Assembly: GCA_029934735.1 (NCBI GenBank)
Contig: JAOZLR010000023.1
Coordinates: 1-17,257 of the forward strand
Length of the DNA stretch: 17,257 bases
From: Bacteroidales bacterium
GTDB taxonomy: Bacteria > Bacteroidota > Bacteroidia > Bacteroidales > JAADJA01
Direction of reading: 5' to 3'
In this document: in pieces, positions 6,974 through 14,980 of the stretch
Position numbering within the stretch: the stretch's first letter is position 1
Layout of the letters: each line of letters starts with the position of its first letter
Translations under genes and position numbers: made by a program
Notes under the pieces: model-generated
Told to the model about the DNA's origin: nothing
Databases searched by the model: none
Seen by the model: only the letters and a program-made list of their open reading frames with translations

Positions 6974-8395
6974 ATGGTATTCAGCAGCAGCATATTTCTT
7001 TTATACTTTTTACCTGTATTTCTGATAATTTATTTTATTATTGGGAAAAGGCTGAAAAATCTGTTTGCACTTATTGCCAGTGTCTTTTTTTATGCCTGGG
7101 GTGCACCCGACTTCATCTTCATTGTGCTCGGTTCAATCGTTACTGACTTCTATCTTGTCAAGTGGATGAATAAATCGGAAGGGGAAAAGAAAAAACTGCT
7201 CGTCGCTGCTTCTGTATTTCTAAATATTGGTTTATTAGCCTATTTTAAATATGCCAACTTTTTTGTTGAAAATATTAATGAAATACTTGCAGGTATTGGG
7301 ATAGATCAGATCAAGTGGACTGCCGTCGCTCTTCCGATTGGAATTTCATTTTTTACGTTTCAGAAAATGACATATAGCATTGATGTTTACCGCGGTGTAT
7401 ATCATCCCCTTAAAAAACCAACTGACTTTGCCCTTTACATTCTGATGTTTCCGCAGCTCATTGCTGGGCCAATTGTGCGATTTAACGAAATTGCAAACCA
7501 GATTGAAGACCGTAGCTGGAACGAGAACAATAACAACCGCCTGACAGGTTTTTTCAGATTCACAATCGGGCTGGCAAAAAAAGTTCTGATAGCAAATGTC
7601 CTTGGAGAGCAGGTTGATATGATCTTCGGGCTTGAGCAGGTTGAGTTTAACACAATCACAGCCTGGATAGGAATAGTAGCTTATGCCTTTCAGATTTACT
7701 TCGACTTTTCCGGCTATTCAGATATGGCAATAGGTATCGGCAGGATGATAGGATTCGATTTTCCCGAAAACTTTAATAACCCCTATATCAGTCAAAACAT
7801 AACTGAGTTCTGGAGACGCTGGCACATAACACTCGGAAGATGGATGCGCGATTATCTTTATATCCCATTGGGAGGAAACCGTGTTTCCACAATGCGAACC
7901 TATTTTAATCTTTGGATTGTGTTTCTCATTTCCGGATTATGGCACGGAGCTGCCTGGAATTTTGTTATCTGGGGTGCTTTTCATGGTATGTTTCTAATAG
8001 CTGACAAACTGTTCCTTCTGAAATTTTATAAAAAAATCGGCAAGATTCCAAGTATCGTCATAACATTCTTTATAACACTTATCGGATGGGTGCTTTTCAG
8101 GGTTGAAAGTATGGGACAGGCAGGTGATTATTTTCATAATATGTTTAATATGAATTTCGGCTTTGACGATATCTATTTCAATAATAAGTTCTGGTTTATA
8201 ATGTCAGCAGCCGTTTTCTTTTCCTTTTATGGAGGTTTCCGTAGAATTGAAAAATGGCAAATGAAAGTATTTGATAAAAATAAAAAAAGTGGAACTTTAA
8301 TCACATTCTTTATGATTTCAGTAATGCTTTTTATAATAAGTCTCGGATATATTACTTCATCGGGTTTTAATCCTTTTATTTATTTTAGATTTTGA
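6974..8395 (+). CDS. MBOAT family O-acyltransferase, AlgI/DltB-like
   Basis: This is a 473-residue polytopic membrane protein of normal AlgI length. The MBOAT core is clear: GISFFTFQKMTYSIDVYRG (about 122-140), FPQLIAGPIVRF, FDFSGYSDMAIG, EFWRRWHITLGRWMRDYLY (278-296, His284) and SGLWHGAAWNFVIWG (320-334) with the conserved catalytic His324. AlgI-type proteins take acyl groups, normally from cytoplasmic acetyl-CoA, and pass them through the membrane to an extracytoplasmic partner that O-acetylates an exported polysaccharide. The partner is the next gene, whose ATG overlaps this stop codon by one base (TGATG), implying translational coupling. The polymer cannot be named from the window: no glycosyltransferases or alginate genes are present. 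A link to the neighbouring CotH/VTC cluster is possible but unproven. The start is the only ATG ahead of the first membrane helix and lies under a strong promoter. Confidence 0.93.
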   Translation: MVFSSSIFLLYFLPVFLIIYFIIGKRLKNLFALIASVFFYAWGAPDFIFIVLGSIVTDFYLVKWMNKSEGEKKKLLVAASVFLNIGLLAYFKYANFFVENINEILAGIGIDQIKWTAVALPIGISFFTFQKMTYSIDVYRGVYHPLKKPTDFALYILMFPQLIAGPIVRFNEIANQIEDRSWNENNNNRLTGFFRFTIGLAKKVLIANVLGEQVDMIFGLEQVEFNTITAWIGIVAYAFQIYFDFSGYSDMAIGIGRMIGFDFPENFNNPYISQNITEFWRRWHITLGRWMRDYLYIPLGGNRVSTMRTYFNLWIVFLISGLWHGAAWNFVIWGAFHGMFLIADKLFLLKFYKKIGKIPSIVITFFITLIGWVLFRVESMGQAGDYFHNMFNMNFGFDDIYFNNKFWFIMSAAVFFSFYGGFRRIEKWQMKVFDKNKKSGTLITFFMISVMLFIISLGYITSSGFNPFIYFRF

Positions 8396-10008
8396 TGAAA
8401 ACGACAGGGAAAATATTGGTTATATTAATGCTTGCTATGCTGGTTTTGCCTGGCATACAAAAGGAGTATCCTTTTGTTAAGGTCAGGAAGCTGGACGGAA
8501 GTTTTGTATTAGCCGAAAAACCGGAATTTACCTGGAAAAGCTGGTATTCTGGAGAATTTCAGTCAAAATTTAACAACTATATTGAAGATCATATCGGGTT
8601 TCGTGATTTTCTTGTACGGTTAACAAACCAGATTGATTTCAGTTTTTACCGAGTTCCGCATGCTGAAGGAGTTGTAATTGGAAAAGAGGATCAGTTTTTT
8701 GAGTATGATTACATAAGAGAGTATTTTGGTGGTGATTTTATTGGTGAAGAGATAATTGATAAAAAAATAAGAGAACTTAAATTTCTTCAGGAATACCTTA
8801 AAAAAGAAAAAAATATCGACCTGATCCTGGTTTTTGAACCGGGAAAAGCTTCGATTTATCCCGAATATATTCCCAACTGGTATTTCAAACAGGGCAAGTC
8901 AACCACTAACTCGGAGGTATACTTGCAAAAAGCTGATCAATACGAGATTAAATATATTGACTTTGAAAAATACTTTCAGCAGCTTAAAAACAATACCGAA
9001 TATCCCATTTATCCCCAGTATGGAATTCACTGGAGCATTTACGGAATGTCGTTCGCAGCCGACTCGCTAATCCGATACATCGAGAATCTCCGGCAGATAG
9101 ATATGCCTGACGTATATATTGACAGTCTGAAGATAGAGCAACACGCAAAACGGCCTGATTACGATGTAGCTAATACTATGAACCTGCTGTGGCACTTACC
9201 GGAAAAACAAAAACTGGCATATCCTGTTTTTCGTTTTGAAGATAATCCTCAAAAGGAGAGGCCAATGGTTTTGACTGTTGCCGATAGCTACTACTGGAAC
9301 ATTTTCAATACACGAATACCAAAACACCTGTTTAAAAATGAAGCTTTCTGGTATTTTAACGCCCTTGTTTATCCCGACACATACATTAAAAAAACAAGAA
9401 CTTCTGACCTAAACCTTAAAGAAGAAATTGAGAAACAGGATGTTATATTCCTGATGGTTACAAAACGTTTTCTCTATAAATTCGACTGGACTTTTCTTAA
9501 TAAGGCTTACAATCAGTATGCACCAAAATCGAAGTATGATCAGTTATACACTCTTATTGATAATATTTGCAATGACAGCAAGTGGTTTGATATAGTAATT
9601 GAAAAAGCAAAACTGAAAAATATGTCTCTCGGTGATAAACTAAAAGAGGATGCCAATTATGTATTCAGAATCAATGATAAAGAAGATTTTATGATTTTAA
9701 AAGGGTCGGAGTATTATACAGAAAAAATCAAAGGCACTCCTGAATGGTTTAAATCAATAAAAAAGAAGGCTGAGAGAAAAGACATTTCTGTCGATGAATT
9801 GATACTTCTTGAGGCCGACTATCTCTTTAAGAAGGAGTATCCCGAACTTTTTTCAAAGTATAAAGCCATCAGAGATCAAAAGGAGATAATTCTTAACGAC
9901 CCCAGTCTGTATGCCAGGACGGATTCTATTGCAAAAAAGTACTATCTAACCTTTGAGGAGGCATTGCAGATTGAGGCGGAGAAATTGGCATTTCCCGATA
10001 AAGAATAG
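8395..10008 (+). CDS. AlgJ/AlgX-like SGNH-type O-acetyltransferase partner with C-terminal 54-residue repeats
   Basis: This 537-residue protein has one N-terminal membrane segment or uncleaved signal (about 5-20). The AlgX/AlgJ-like domain follows: FNNYIEDHIGFRDFLVRL (about 59-76), VVIGKEDQFFEY (start of the catalytic fold), LILVFEPGKASIYPE, YGIHWSIYG (209-217, His212) and VADSYYWN (295-302, with Ser298 as the SGNH nucleophile). The family usually has Asp two residues before the His; here Gly210 is there. Residues about 381-537 hold three tandem helical repeats with an exact 54-residue period (anchors W397, W451, L505), outside the core of Pseudomonas AlgJ. The protein should receive acyl groups from the MBOAT protein on the outer face of the inner membrane and transfer them to a polymer. 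I prefer the ATG at 8395 to a TTG at 8392, because it gives the one-base stop/start overlap. It ends 14 nt from the convergent AbiEii gene. Confidence 0.85.
   Translation: MKTTGKILVILMLAMLVLPGIQKEYPFVKVRKLDGSFVLAEKPEFTWKSWYSGEFQSKFNNYIEDHIGFRDFLVRLTNQIDFSFYRVPHAEGVVIGKEDQFFEYDYIREYFGGDFIGEEIIDKKIRELKFLQEYLKKEKNIDLILVFEPGKASIYPEYIPNWYFKQGKSTTNSEVYLQKADQYEIKYIDFEKYFQQLKNNTEYPIYPQYGIHWSIYGMSFAADSLIRYIENLRQIDMPDVYIDSLKIEQHAKRPDYDVANTMNLLWHLPEKQKLAYPVFRFEDNPQKERPMVLTVADSYYWNIFNTRIPKHLFKNEAFWYFNALVYPDTYIKKTRTSDLNLKEEIEKQDVIFLMVTKRFLYKFDWTFLNKAYNQYAPKSKYDQLYTLIDNICNDSKWFDIVIEKAKLKNMSLGDKLKEDANYVFRINDKEDFMILKGSEYYTEKIKGTPEWFKSIKKKAERKDISVDELILLEADYLFKKEYPELFSKYKAIRDQKEIILNDPSLYARTDSIAKKYYLTFEEALQIEAEKLAFPDKE
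9532..10008 (+). repeat. Three protein-level 54-residue repeats in the AlgJ-like gene
   Basis: The repeat units are aligned on W397, W451 and L505. Each shows an aromatic or hydrophobic anchor, then Ala 8 residues later (A405, A459, A513), a hydrophobic-Ser/Thr pair (M410-S411, I464-S465, L518-T519), and Ala before an acidic/aromatic helix end (A420, A474, A528). The third unit is cut short by the stop codon. The repeats are diverged at DNA level. Confidence 0.75.
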
Positions 10009-10022
10009 ATATATTTTTCAAA

Positions 10023-10634
10023 TCAAAATGTATTAACTTCCTTTGAGATTGTACTTTTGACTAATTCCCACGTAACGTTTTTATCCATTACTATTGGATT
10101 GGGATCTGCTTCAGCATCCTCAAACCACGTTAAACTTTTAATAACATGAAACATTGTTGAGTGCTGATATTTTTGTTGATATAACTCAAGCATTTTTGGT
10201 AATGAAAATTTTTGCAACAAATAATAGAGATCGTAAAAGTCCTTTTTCTTTCCTCTTCCGGTAATTGCGTCTATCTTCATAGGTGCTATATCTTCCAGCG
10301 CAAGTATGCGAATATTATCTAAAAAAATAATTCTCTGAAAAGAATAATTGAATTTGATCAAATCAGTTCTGATGTTATCAAGTTCTATCAATAAAGAATT
10401 CTTTGTTTTTACAATTGGCTTAATTGTGTCGAAATCATTGGATAATTCAAAGAGTAATAAATCAGAATCAAAATCTTTAAGTGAAAAAAGGTCAATATCA
10501 ACAGAAATACGATGACCCAGATATAATGCTAAAGCAGTGCCTCCTACCAAACAAAAATCATCAATGTATGATTTTAAAAAAAGTTTTTTTAATAATCCCA
10601 ATGTTGCGGGTTCAACTGCTTGATATTGTAACAT
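10023..10634 (-). CDS. AbiEii/AbiGii-family nucleotidyltransferase, toxin-like
   Basis: This 203-residue protein belongs to the AbiEii nucleotidyltransferase family (DNA polymerase beta fold). It has FCLVGGTALALYLGHR (27-42) with the Gly-Gly-Thr nucleotide-binding loop, VDIDLFS (45-51) with metal-binding Asp46 and Asp48, and the later motifs APMKIDAI (117-124) and RGKKKDFYDLYYLL (127-140). Characterised relatives, such as AbiEii and MenT-type toxins, transfer nucleotides to tRNA or related targets and stop growth. The catalytic residues are all present. It is the downstream member of a two-gene unit and overlaps the DUF6922 gene by 46 nt in another frame. MLQYQAVEPAT is a typical family N-terminus, which supports this start despite the long overlap. 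Its role could be phage defence or a stable toxin-antitoxin pair; the target is unknown. Confidence 0.85.
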   Translation of the reverse strand: MLQYQAVEPATLGLLKKLFLKSYIDDFCLVGGTALALYLGHRISVDIDLFSLKDFDSDLLLFELSNDFDTIKPIVKTKNSLLIELDNIRTDLIKFNYSFQRIIFLDNIRILALEDIAPMKIDAITGRGKKKDFYDLYYLLQKFSLPKMLELYQQKYQHSTMFHVIKSLTWFEDAEADPNPIVMDKNVTWELVKSTISKEVNTF

Positions 10635-10888
10635 CTGAAGTTAGTTAACGGAATATTAAAATATACACTACAAAACTGTATTGTTTTCTTATCAAGATAT
10701 CTCAATTTAACTATAATCTCTTTTATGTTTTTATCTCCATAATACTCCATAATAGTTTTGAAATCTTCCCAGGTTCCTTTGTCCAAAACACGCTGAACGA
10801 CATAAGGAGCATTCTTCTTCCAGTCAATTGTTTCAAAATCAACATCCCAAAAAAGCCATTTCGAAAGTGTTGTACTTAAATCAACCAT
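10589..10888 (-). CDS. DUF6922-type small protein, probable partner (antitoxin) of AbiEii
   Basis: The protein has 99 residues if it begins at the ATG at 10888 (MVDLSTTLSKWLFWD). A longer frame from 10936 is possible, but it would overlap the end of the secreted protein gene and start upstream of the promoter, so I reject it. The Trp/Phe-rich start (KWLFWDVDFETIDW), then VVQRVLDKGTWEDF, YYGDKNIKEIIVKLRYLDKK and FCSVYFNIPLTNFRCY, match small proteins I recall as DUF6922, which are commonly encoded just before AbiEii nucleotidyltransferases. The predominantly helical composition would suit a compact antitoxin or target-recognition subunit. Function is inferred only from position: antitoxin-first order, overlapping toxin gene, own promoter. 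Confidence 0.75.
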   Translation of the reverse strand: MVDLSTTLSKWLFWDVDFETIDWKKNAPYVVQRVLDKGTWEDFKTIMEYYGDKNIKEIIVKLRYLDKKTIQFCSVYFNIPLTNFRCYNIKQLNPQHWDY

Positions 10889-10893
10889 AATTG

Positions 10894-10921
10894 CAAAGAT
10901 AGTGCATATTCTAATATACAA
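10894..10921 (-). promoter_or_regulatory. Promoter of the DUF6922-AbiEii unit
   Basis: On the minus strand TTG (10919-10921) is followed after 17 nt by TATCTTTG (10894-10901), an exact TAnnTTTG. The spacing is slightly short. It overlaps the last codons of the secreted protein gene and ends only 5 nt before the ATG at 10888, so the transcript would be leaderless or nearly so. Confidence 0.5.
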
Positions 10922-13900
10922 TAACCTTCCCAACATGAATATTGTTACCAGAAATCAGACGATAGAAATATAATCCCGGCTGAACCTTATGATTGGTATT
11001 GTCAGTAGCATCCCAAAGAGTTGTATGGTTTCCATTATTAAGTTTTTCACCATTAATCAGTAATTTCACAAGACTACCCCTATTGTCAAAAATACCAAGG
11101 GTTGTACTTGCTGATTCGTCGAGAGTAAAGATTATTGTTGTTGTACCAGCAAATGGATTAGGATAGCATCCCGAATAAAAATTCGAATTTTCATCAATTC
11201 CGCTAAGAATATCCACATTAAGAAAAACCTGAACTTCGTACTCATTATTCATATGATCTGTAATCGTAACTTTTGCAACATAGTCACCCTCTTCCAGGCC
11301 GTTTGAATTTATTGTGGCAATAATATCATCAGAACTGTTTGCATTCAGTCCACCGGCTGTTTGGTCAAGAGTAATCCACTCAACCGGATTTCCTAAAGTA
11401 TCTGTAACCTCAATAGAATAGATAACAGAACCGCTACCGATATTTGAAATAGTAATTGTATCCTGCACTATTTCGCCACTTACCAAAGAATCATTAATTA
11501 CTTCAGGTGAATAAACAACTTGCGGGTCAGAGTCTCCGAAAGGAGGAAGTGAAATATAATCAATCCAACCGCAATCAGAGCCGTTACTGACAGAGTAATC
11601 TTTCTCATAAGTCCATCTTAGAGTATGAACTCCGGATGTAATATTATAAGATGATTCTGACCAGGGTTCTTCCCCTTCCCAGCTTTCCATTTCCGAGCCA
11701 TCAATATAAAACTTCAGATAATCATAAGTTGCCTCACTAGAAATTTTATGTGCAAAACTAACCTCCCCGCTTACCAAAAAGCAAACCTCCATTTCAAGTG
11801 ATGAAGTTTCTTCGTCTTCAATACTACCCGATCTGGCACTAAAATTCCCCATATACACCTCATCATTATCAATAACCCACTCAGCATTGCCGGCAAATTG
11901 CCATGGCATAGCAGAAAAATCGCCGGTTTCAAAGCTCTCATTCAGCAATCCGACAACAGCAAACACCTGTGTGGCATTGGAATATTCATTATCAGCGTTT
12001 ACAAAAACATCAAATGCAATAATATAACCAATAGGTACTTCATTCGAAACAGTAACATTAAAAACAGCATCCTCATTCGAATTTGGAGCTATTGAAGCTA
12101 TTGAGGCCAAGTTGCTATTTATCACAACATATGGATCATTTGAAGAAAACTCAACATCAAGATTATTTGCCTGTGCACCTCCCGAATTATGCAATGACAG
12201 AATTAAGTCGGTCGTTTCTCCGGGATCAAGACCACCATTACCACCATCGTCAACAGTAAGGCCGGCAGAGACAATAACAGGTGCCCAGGCTGTAAGATAA
12301 ATATGGCTTTCCCATTCACTACCTGTATCATCTGTTGTTACTGTTGTAAAATCAATTTGATAATTATTGGGAACCAAATTTGAAATATCAAACGAAAAGG
12401 CATCAGTGAAAGATTTAACTTCAGATGGATCAAAATTACCAAGAAACTCGGTACTATCCGTCAAATTAACATACTCATCATCTATTAATATACTCATATT
12501 TACATCGGAAATGACCTGTTCTCCAAGGCTTCTAACAATAACTGAAAGATCAGGCGACTCACCAAATTCAATAATATCATTACCACCGGAATTAACTGAA
12601 TAATCGTCAATAACAAGGAAGTTTGTTCCGTCAGTGGAAAAATAGAGTGGCTTTGTAGCTGTAATATTTCTGGAATCACTGACCCTGAATCTTATTTCAA
12701 AATTATCATAAACATATTCAGGTAGTCCGCTAAAAAATCCGTCAGGCGACAAAGTAAATCCATCAGGTTTATGCGAAGCAGACAGATTACAGACATAGTT
12801 CGGCGGAATTATATTATTGTTGCTGACATCTGTAAACTGATAATAAATATTATTACCCGCTGATACGGCAGATATCCATTCAACATTTGAAAAATCGTTT
12901 TCACCATAATAATATTTGATATCACCATTTTCAAACAGTCTTACTGCAAAATTAAGTTCAGAGGTGTTTTGTTGCCCGTTTACTGAAACTTTCCATCTGA
13001 ATGTTGCATAACCATCTTCTCCATCATACCACATACCGTCACCGGAAGAAGGATATATTCTCAAATCCGCATTGAAAGGAGTTATAAATTTATTTTTTGC
13101 AAAAAGCAGAAAGTCGTAAACCTGATAAGGCCAGGAGCTATAATCACCAAGTGCAATAAATCCGTCAACATTAACTTTCACCTGACTAAAAACCTCATCA
13201 TAAAACGGAAAATCAAAATCGAGCGTTTTATATGCAAAGCCGTCATTATTATTGGATGGATTCAACTGTTCCGCATTAACTGCAGGAAAAGTTTCCGTTA
13301 AACTTGTTTCTGCAAAATTCATATCAAAATCAAAGTAGTACGGCGAAGAACCTCCTTCTGGACTAAGCAAAAACTGATAAGGCTCATAAACAGTAGCTTC
13401 CGGTAATTCATTATCTGCAATATCAACGCCATCGAAAGCTACGGTATGGTCAACCCAAAGTTTGTTTACGCCATTAACCAAAGTAATATTCGACTGTCCG
13501 CAATCAATTTCATTCATACCATTTGAATAATCGATAATTGAGTATTGCACAATTTCGCCTTCATACTGATTTGAAGGGTCGTCTTCATTTACAAGCAAGA
13601 AGTATCTTGCCGGAGTTCCGGAACCGATCATATTAAGAAACGGTGTAAGGTCGAGGCCAAACTCCAGTGTTTTATCCTCTTCAGTTGTTCCACCTTGCAG
13701 ATATTTGCAGCTACCCTGATAGTTGAAAATAGGAAACTCAAGAATAAATTCGGGAGAAGTTGCATTTACATCAGTTGAATAACCCATTCTAACCTTAATT
13801 TTTTCTCTGCAAACATGCTTAAGTGTAATCCTTGCAGTTAGTAACGGGTCACATTGTTCTTTTGCAAATTGCACGTGTACGGCATTATTCCATATTCCAC

Positions 13901-14885
13901 CATTTTCTGAAGGGTCTGCACACGATTTATAGGTCATATAGCTGAAACCGTTATTTCCGAAGCTGGGTCCTCCGCTGTATGTGTTTGCAAACTTAAATCC
14001 GCCTATTTCCCAGTCTCTCACATTTACTACTCCATCATTATTAATATCAATATCATTTGTGTATTGGCCGTCAGAATTGTAATCCCAGCGAATGGAATCG
14101 TGATATGCACAGATGGTCAATCCATGATTTGCGCCACCCCAGCTTAATACTACATATTTCCCTGCTTCGGGAGTACCGTTGGGGAGAGTGGACATTCCAT
14201 AAGGCGCATTGGCGTAAAAATTGGCAACTCCGCCAACATCTGAACCTTCGAGATGATTATGTATCCAGTTTTTTAATGTTAATATCCCTTCAGGAGTGGA
14301 AACATCTATCTGGTAAAGTTCATTAATTCTGTTGTGCATCGCTTCGTAATACTTATCGTAACCTGACATCCAGAATTTAACACGCTCATCCGAATTACCG
14401 ACATACATTCCGCCATAGGTATTAACGTCAGGGGTTCCGCCAGCTTTAAGAATCTCAAAACTATGAAAGTAGCTTACGCCATACCATCCATTACCTCCAT
14501 TAGCCCAATTCCAACAGTAATGAGTAGGATATTGGTTATCAGCAACATTCGATGGAAGATTCCTAAGCCTGTTAATCTCATAGGTATATCCCAGTCCGAT
14601 ACCGGAAGCCTGGCCACATTCAAGATCAACCTGAGCATAAACAGGGCGCCAGAACATATTTTCTGAATTATCAACACCTACAGGTAACAATGGAGCGTTA
14701 GCCCCTTTTAACCATTCGGGGAGCGTTAGTTTAGGAAGATTCATCAATCCTATTGAGTCAGCTGTTGATAGCTTCGGTAACAATTGTATATCTTCGGGTA
14801 TAATAACTTTTTGAGCATTAATAATATTGAACCCGAAAATATTTGATAAGATTATTATTAAAATAATGAGGAAATTTCGTTTCAT
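10911..14885 (-). CDS. Large secreted multidomain protein with papain-fold-like N-terminal domain and T9SS tail
   Basis: The protein has 1324 residues with a signal peptide of about 24. Residues 78-340 resemble a papain-like cysteine peptidase fold: AQVDLECGQASG (84-95), NHGLTICAYHD (253-263, His254) and GGFKFANTYSGG (295-306, Asn301). Between His and Asn sits a calcium-loop-like stretch (DYNSDG at 268-273, then DINNDGVVNVRD at 280-291, a dockerin/EF-hand pattern). The active Cys is either C90 or, in strict papain register, the Ala93 position, so activity is uncertain. Beta-rich domains follow: about 490-755 (ending in a cadherin-like module), a CARDB/NEW3-like pair (about 762-980), a MAM-like jelly roll (about 982-1115, FETGDF to WIDYISLPP), another Ig-like domain (about 1116-1222) and the T9SS tail (YPNPF, about 1236-1324). 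It probably acts at the cell surface as a peptidase or adhesin. A hybrid kinase gene lies 95 nt upstream. Confidence 0.8.
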   Translation of the reverse strand: MKRNFLIILIIILSNIFGFNIINAQKVIIPEDIQLLPKLSTADSIGLMNLPKLTLPEWLKGANAPLLPVGVDNSENMFWRPVYAQVDLECGQASGIGLGYTYEINRLRNLPSNVADNQYPTHYCWNWANGGNGWYGVSYFHSFEILKAGGTPDVNTYGGMYVGNSDERVKFWMSGYDKYYEAMHNRINELYQIDVSTPEGILTLKNWIHNHLEGSDVGGVANFYANAPYGMSTLPNGTPEAGKYVVLSWGGANHGLTICAYHDSIRWDYNSDGQYTNDIDINNDGVVNVRDWEIGGFKFANTYSGGPSFGNNGFSYMTYKSCADPSENGGIWNNAVHVQFAKEQCDPLLTARITLKHVCREKIKVRMGYSTDVNATSPEFILEFPIFNYQGSCKYLQGGTTEEDKTLEFGLDLTPFLNMIGSGTPARYFLLVNEDDPSNQYEGEIVQYSIIDYSNGMNEIDCGQSNITLVNGVNKLWVDHTVAFDGVDIADNELPEATVYEPYQFLLSPEGGSSPYYFDFDMNFAETSLTETFPAVNAEQLNPSNNNDGFAYKTLDFDFPFYDEVFSQVKVNVDGFIALGDYSSWPYQVYDFLLFAKNKFITPFNADLRIYPSSGDGMWYDGEDGYATFRWKVSVNGQQNTSELNFAVRLFENGDIKYYYGENDFSNVEWISAVSAGNNIYYQFTDVSNNNIIPPNYVCNLSASHKPDGFTLSPDGFFSGLPEYVYDNFEIRFRVSDSRNITATKPLYFSTDGTNFLVIDDYSVNSGGNDIIEFGESPDLSVIVRSLGEQVISDVNMSILIDDEYVNLTDSTEFLGNFDPSEVKSFTDAFSFDISNLVPNNYQIDFTTVTTDDTGSEWESHIYLTAWAPVIVSAGLTVDDGGNGGLDPGETTDLILSLHNSGGAQANNLDVEFSSNDPYVVINSNLASIASIAPNSNEDAVFNVTVSNEVPIGYIIAFDVFVNADNEYSNATQVFAVVGLLNESFETGDFSAMPWQFAGNAEWVIDNDEVYMGNFSARSGSIEDEETSSLEMEVCFLVSGEVSFAHKISSEATYDYLKFYIDGSEMESWEGEEPWSESSYNITSGVHTLRWTYEKDYSVSNGSDCGWIDYISLPPFGDSDPQVVYSPEVINDSLVSGEIVQDTITISNIGSGSVIYSIEVTDTLGNPVEWITLDQTAGGLNANSSDDIIATINSNGLEEGDYVAKVTITDHMNNEYEVQVFLNVDILSGIDENSNFYSGCYPNPFAGTTTIIFTLDESASTTLGIFDNRGSLVKLLINGEKLNNGNHTTLWDATDNTNHKVQPGLYFYRLISGNNIHVGKVIVY

Positions 14886-14944
14886 AATTTTTTAAAAATA
14901 TGTTAATTAGCAAATCAAAGACATTTTATAGAAGAATAAGGTTG

Positions 14945-14952
14945 CAAAGGTC
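14945..14952 (-). promoter_or_regulatory. Possible -7 element before the large secreted protein gene
   Basis: The minus strand reads GACCTTTGCAAC, one mismatch from the TAnnTTTG consensus, about 60 nt before the start codon. No TTG lies at the expected upstream spacing, so read-through from the kinase gene may also supply expression. Confidence 0.35.
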
Positions 14953-14980
14953 TCAATATACGAATCAGTGCCTTAATAGT

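Noticed and set aside
10009..10022. Terminator between the convergent AlgJ-like and AbiEii genes
   Set aside because: The 14-nt gap holds no inverted repeat; termination must occur within the coding ends or by another mechanism.
10889..10936. Upstream extension of the DUF6922 protein to the ATG at 10936
   Set aside because: It would add 16 residues unlike the family start, overlap the secreted protein gene and begin upstream of the likely promoter.
14057..14326. Plus-strand frames opposite the large secreted protein gene, including 11898-12603 and 14057-14666
   Set aside because: They lie opposite a continuous 1324-codon gene with clear domains, and show no signal, motif or start context.
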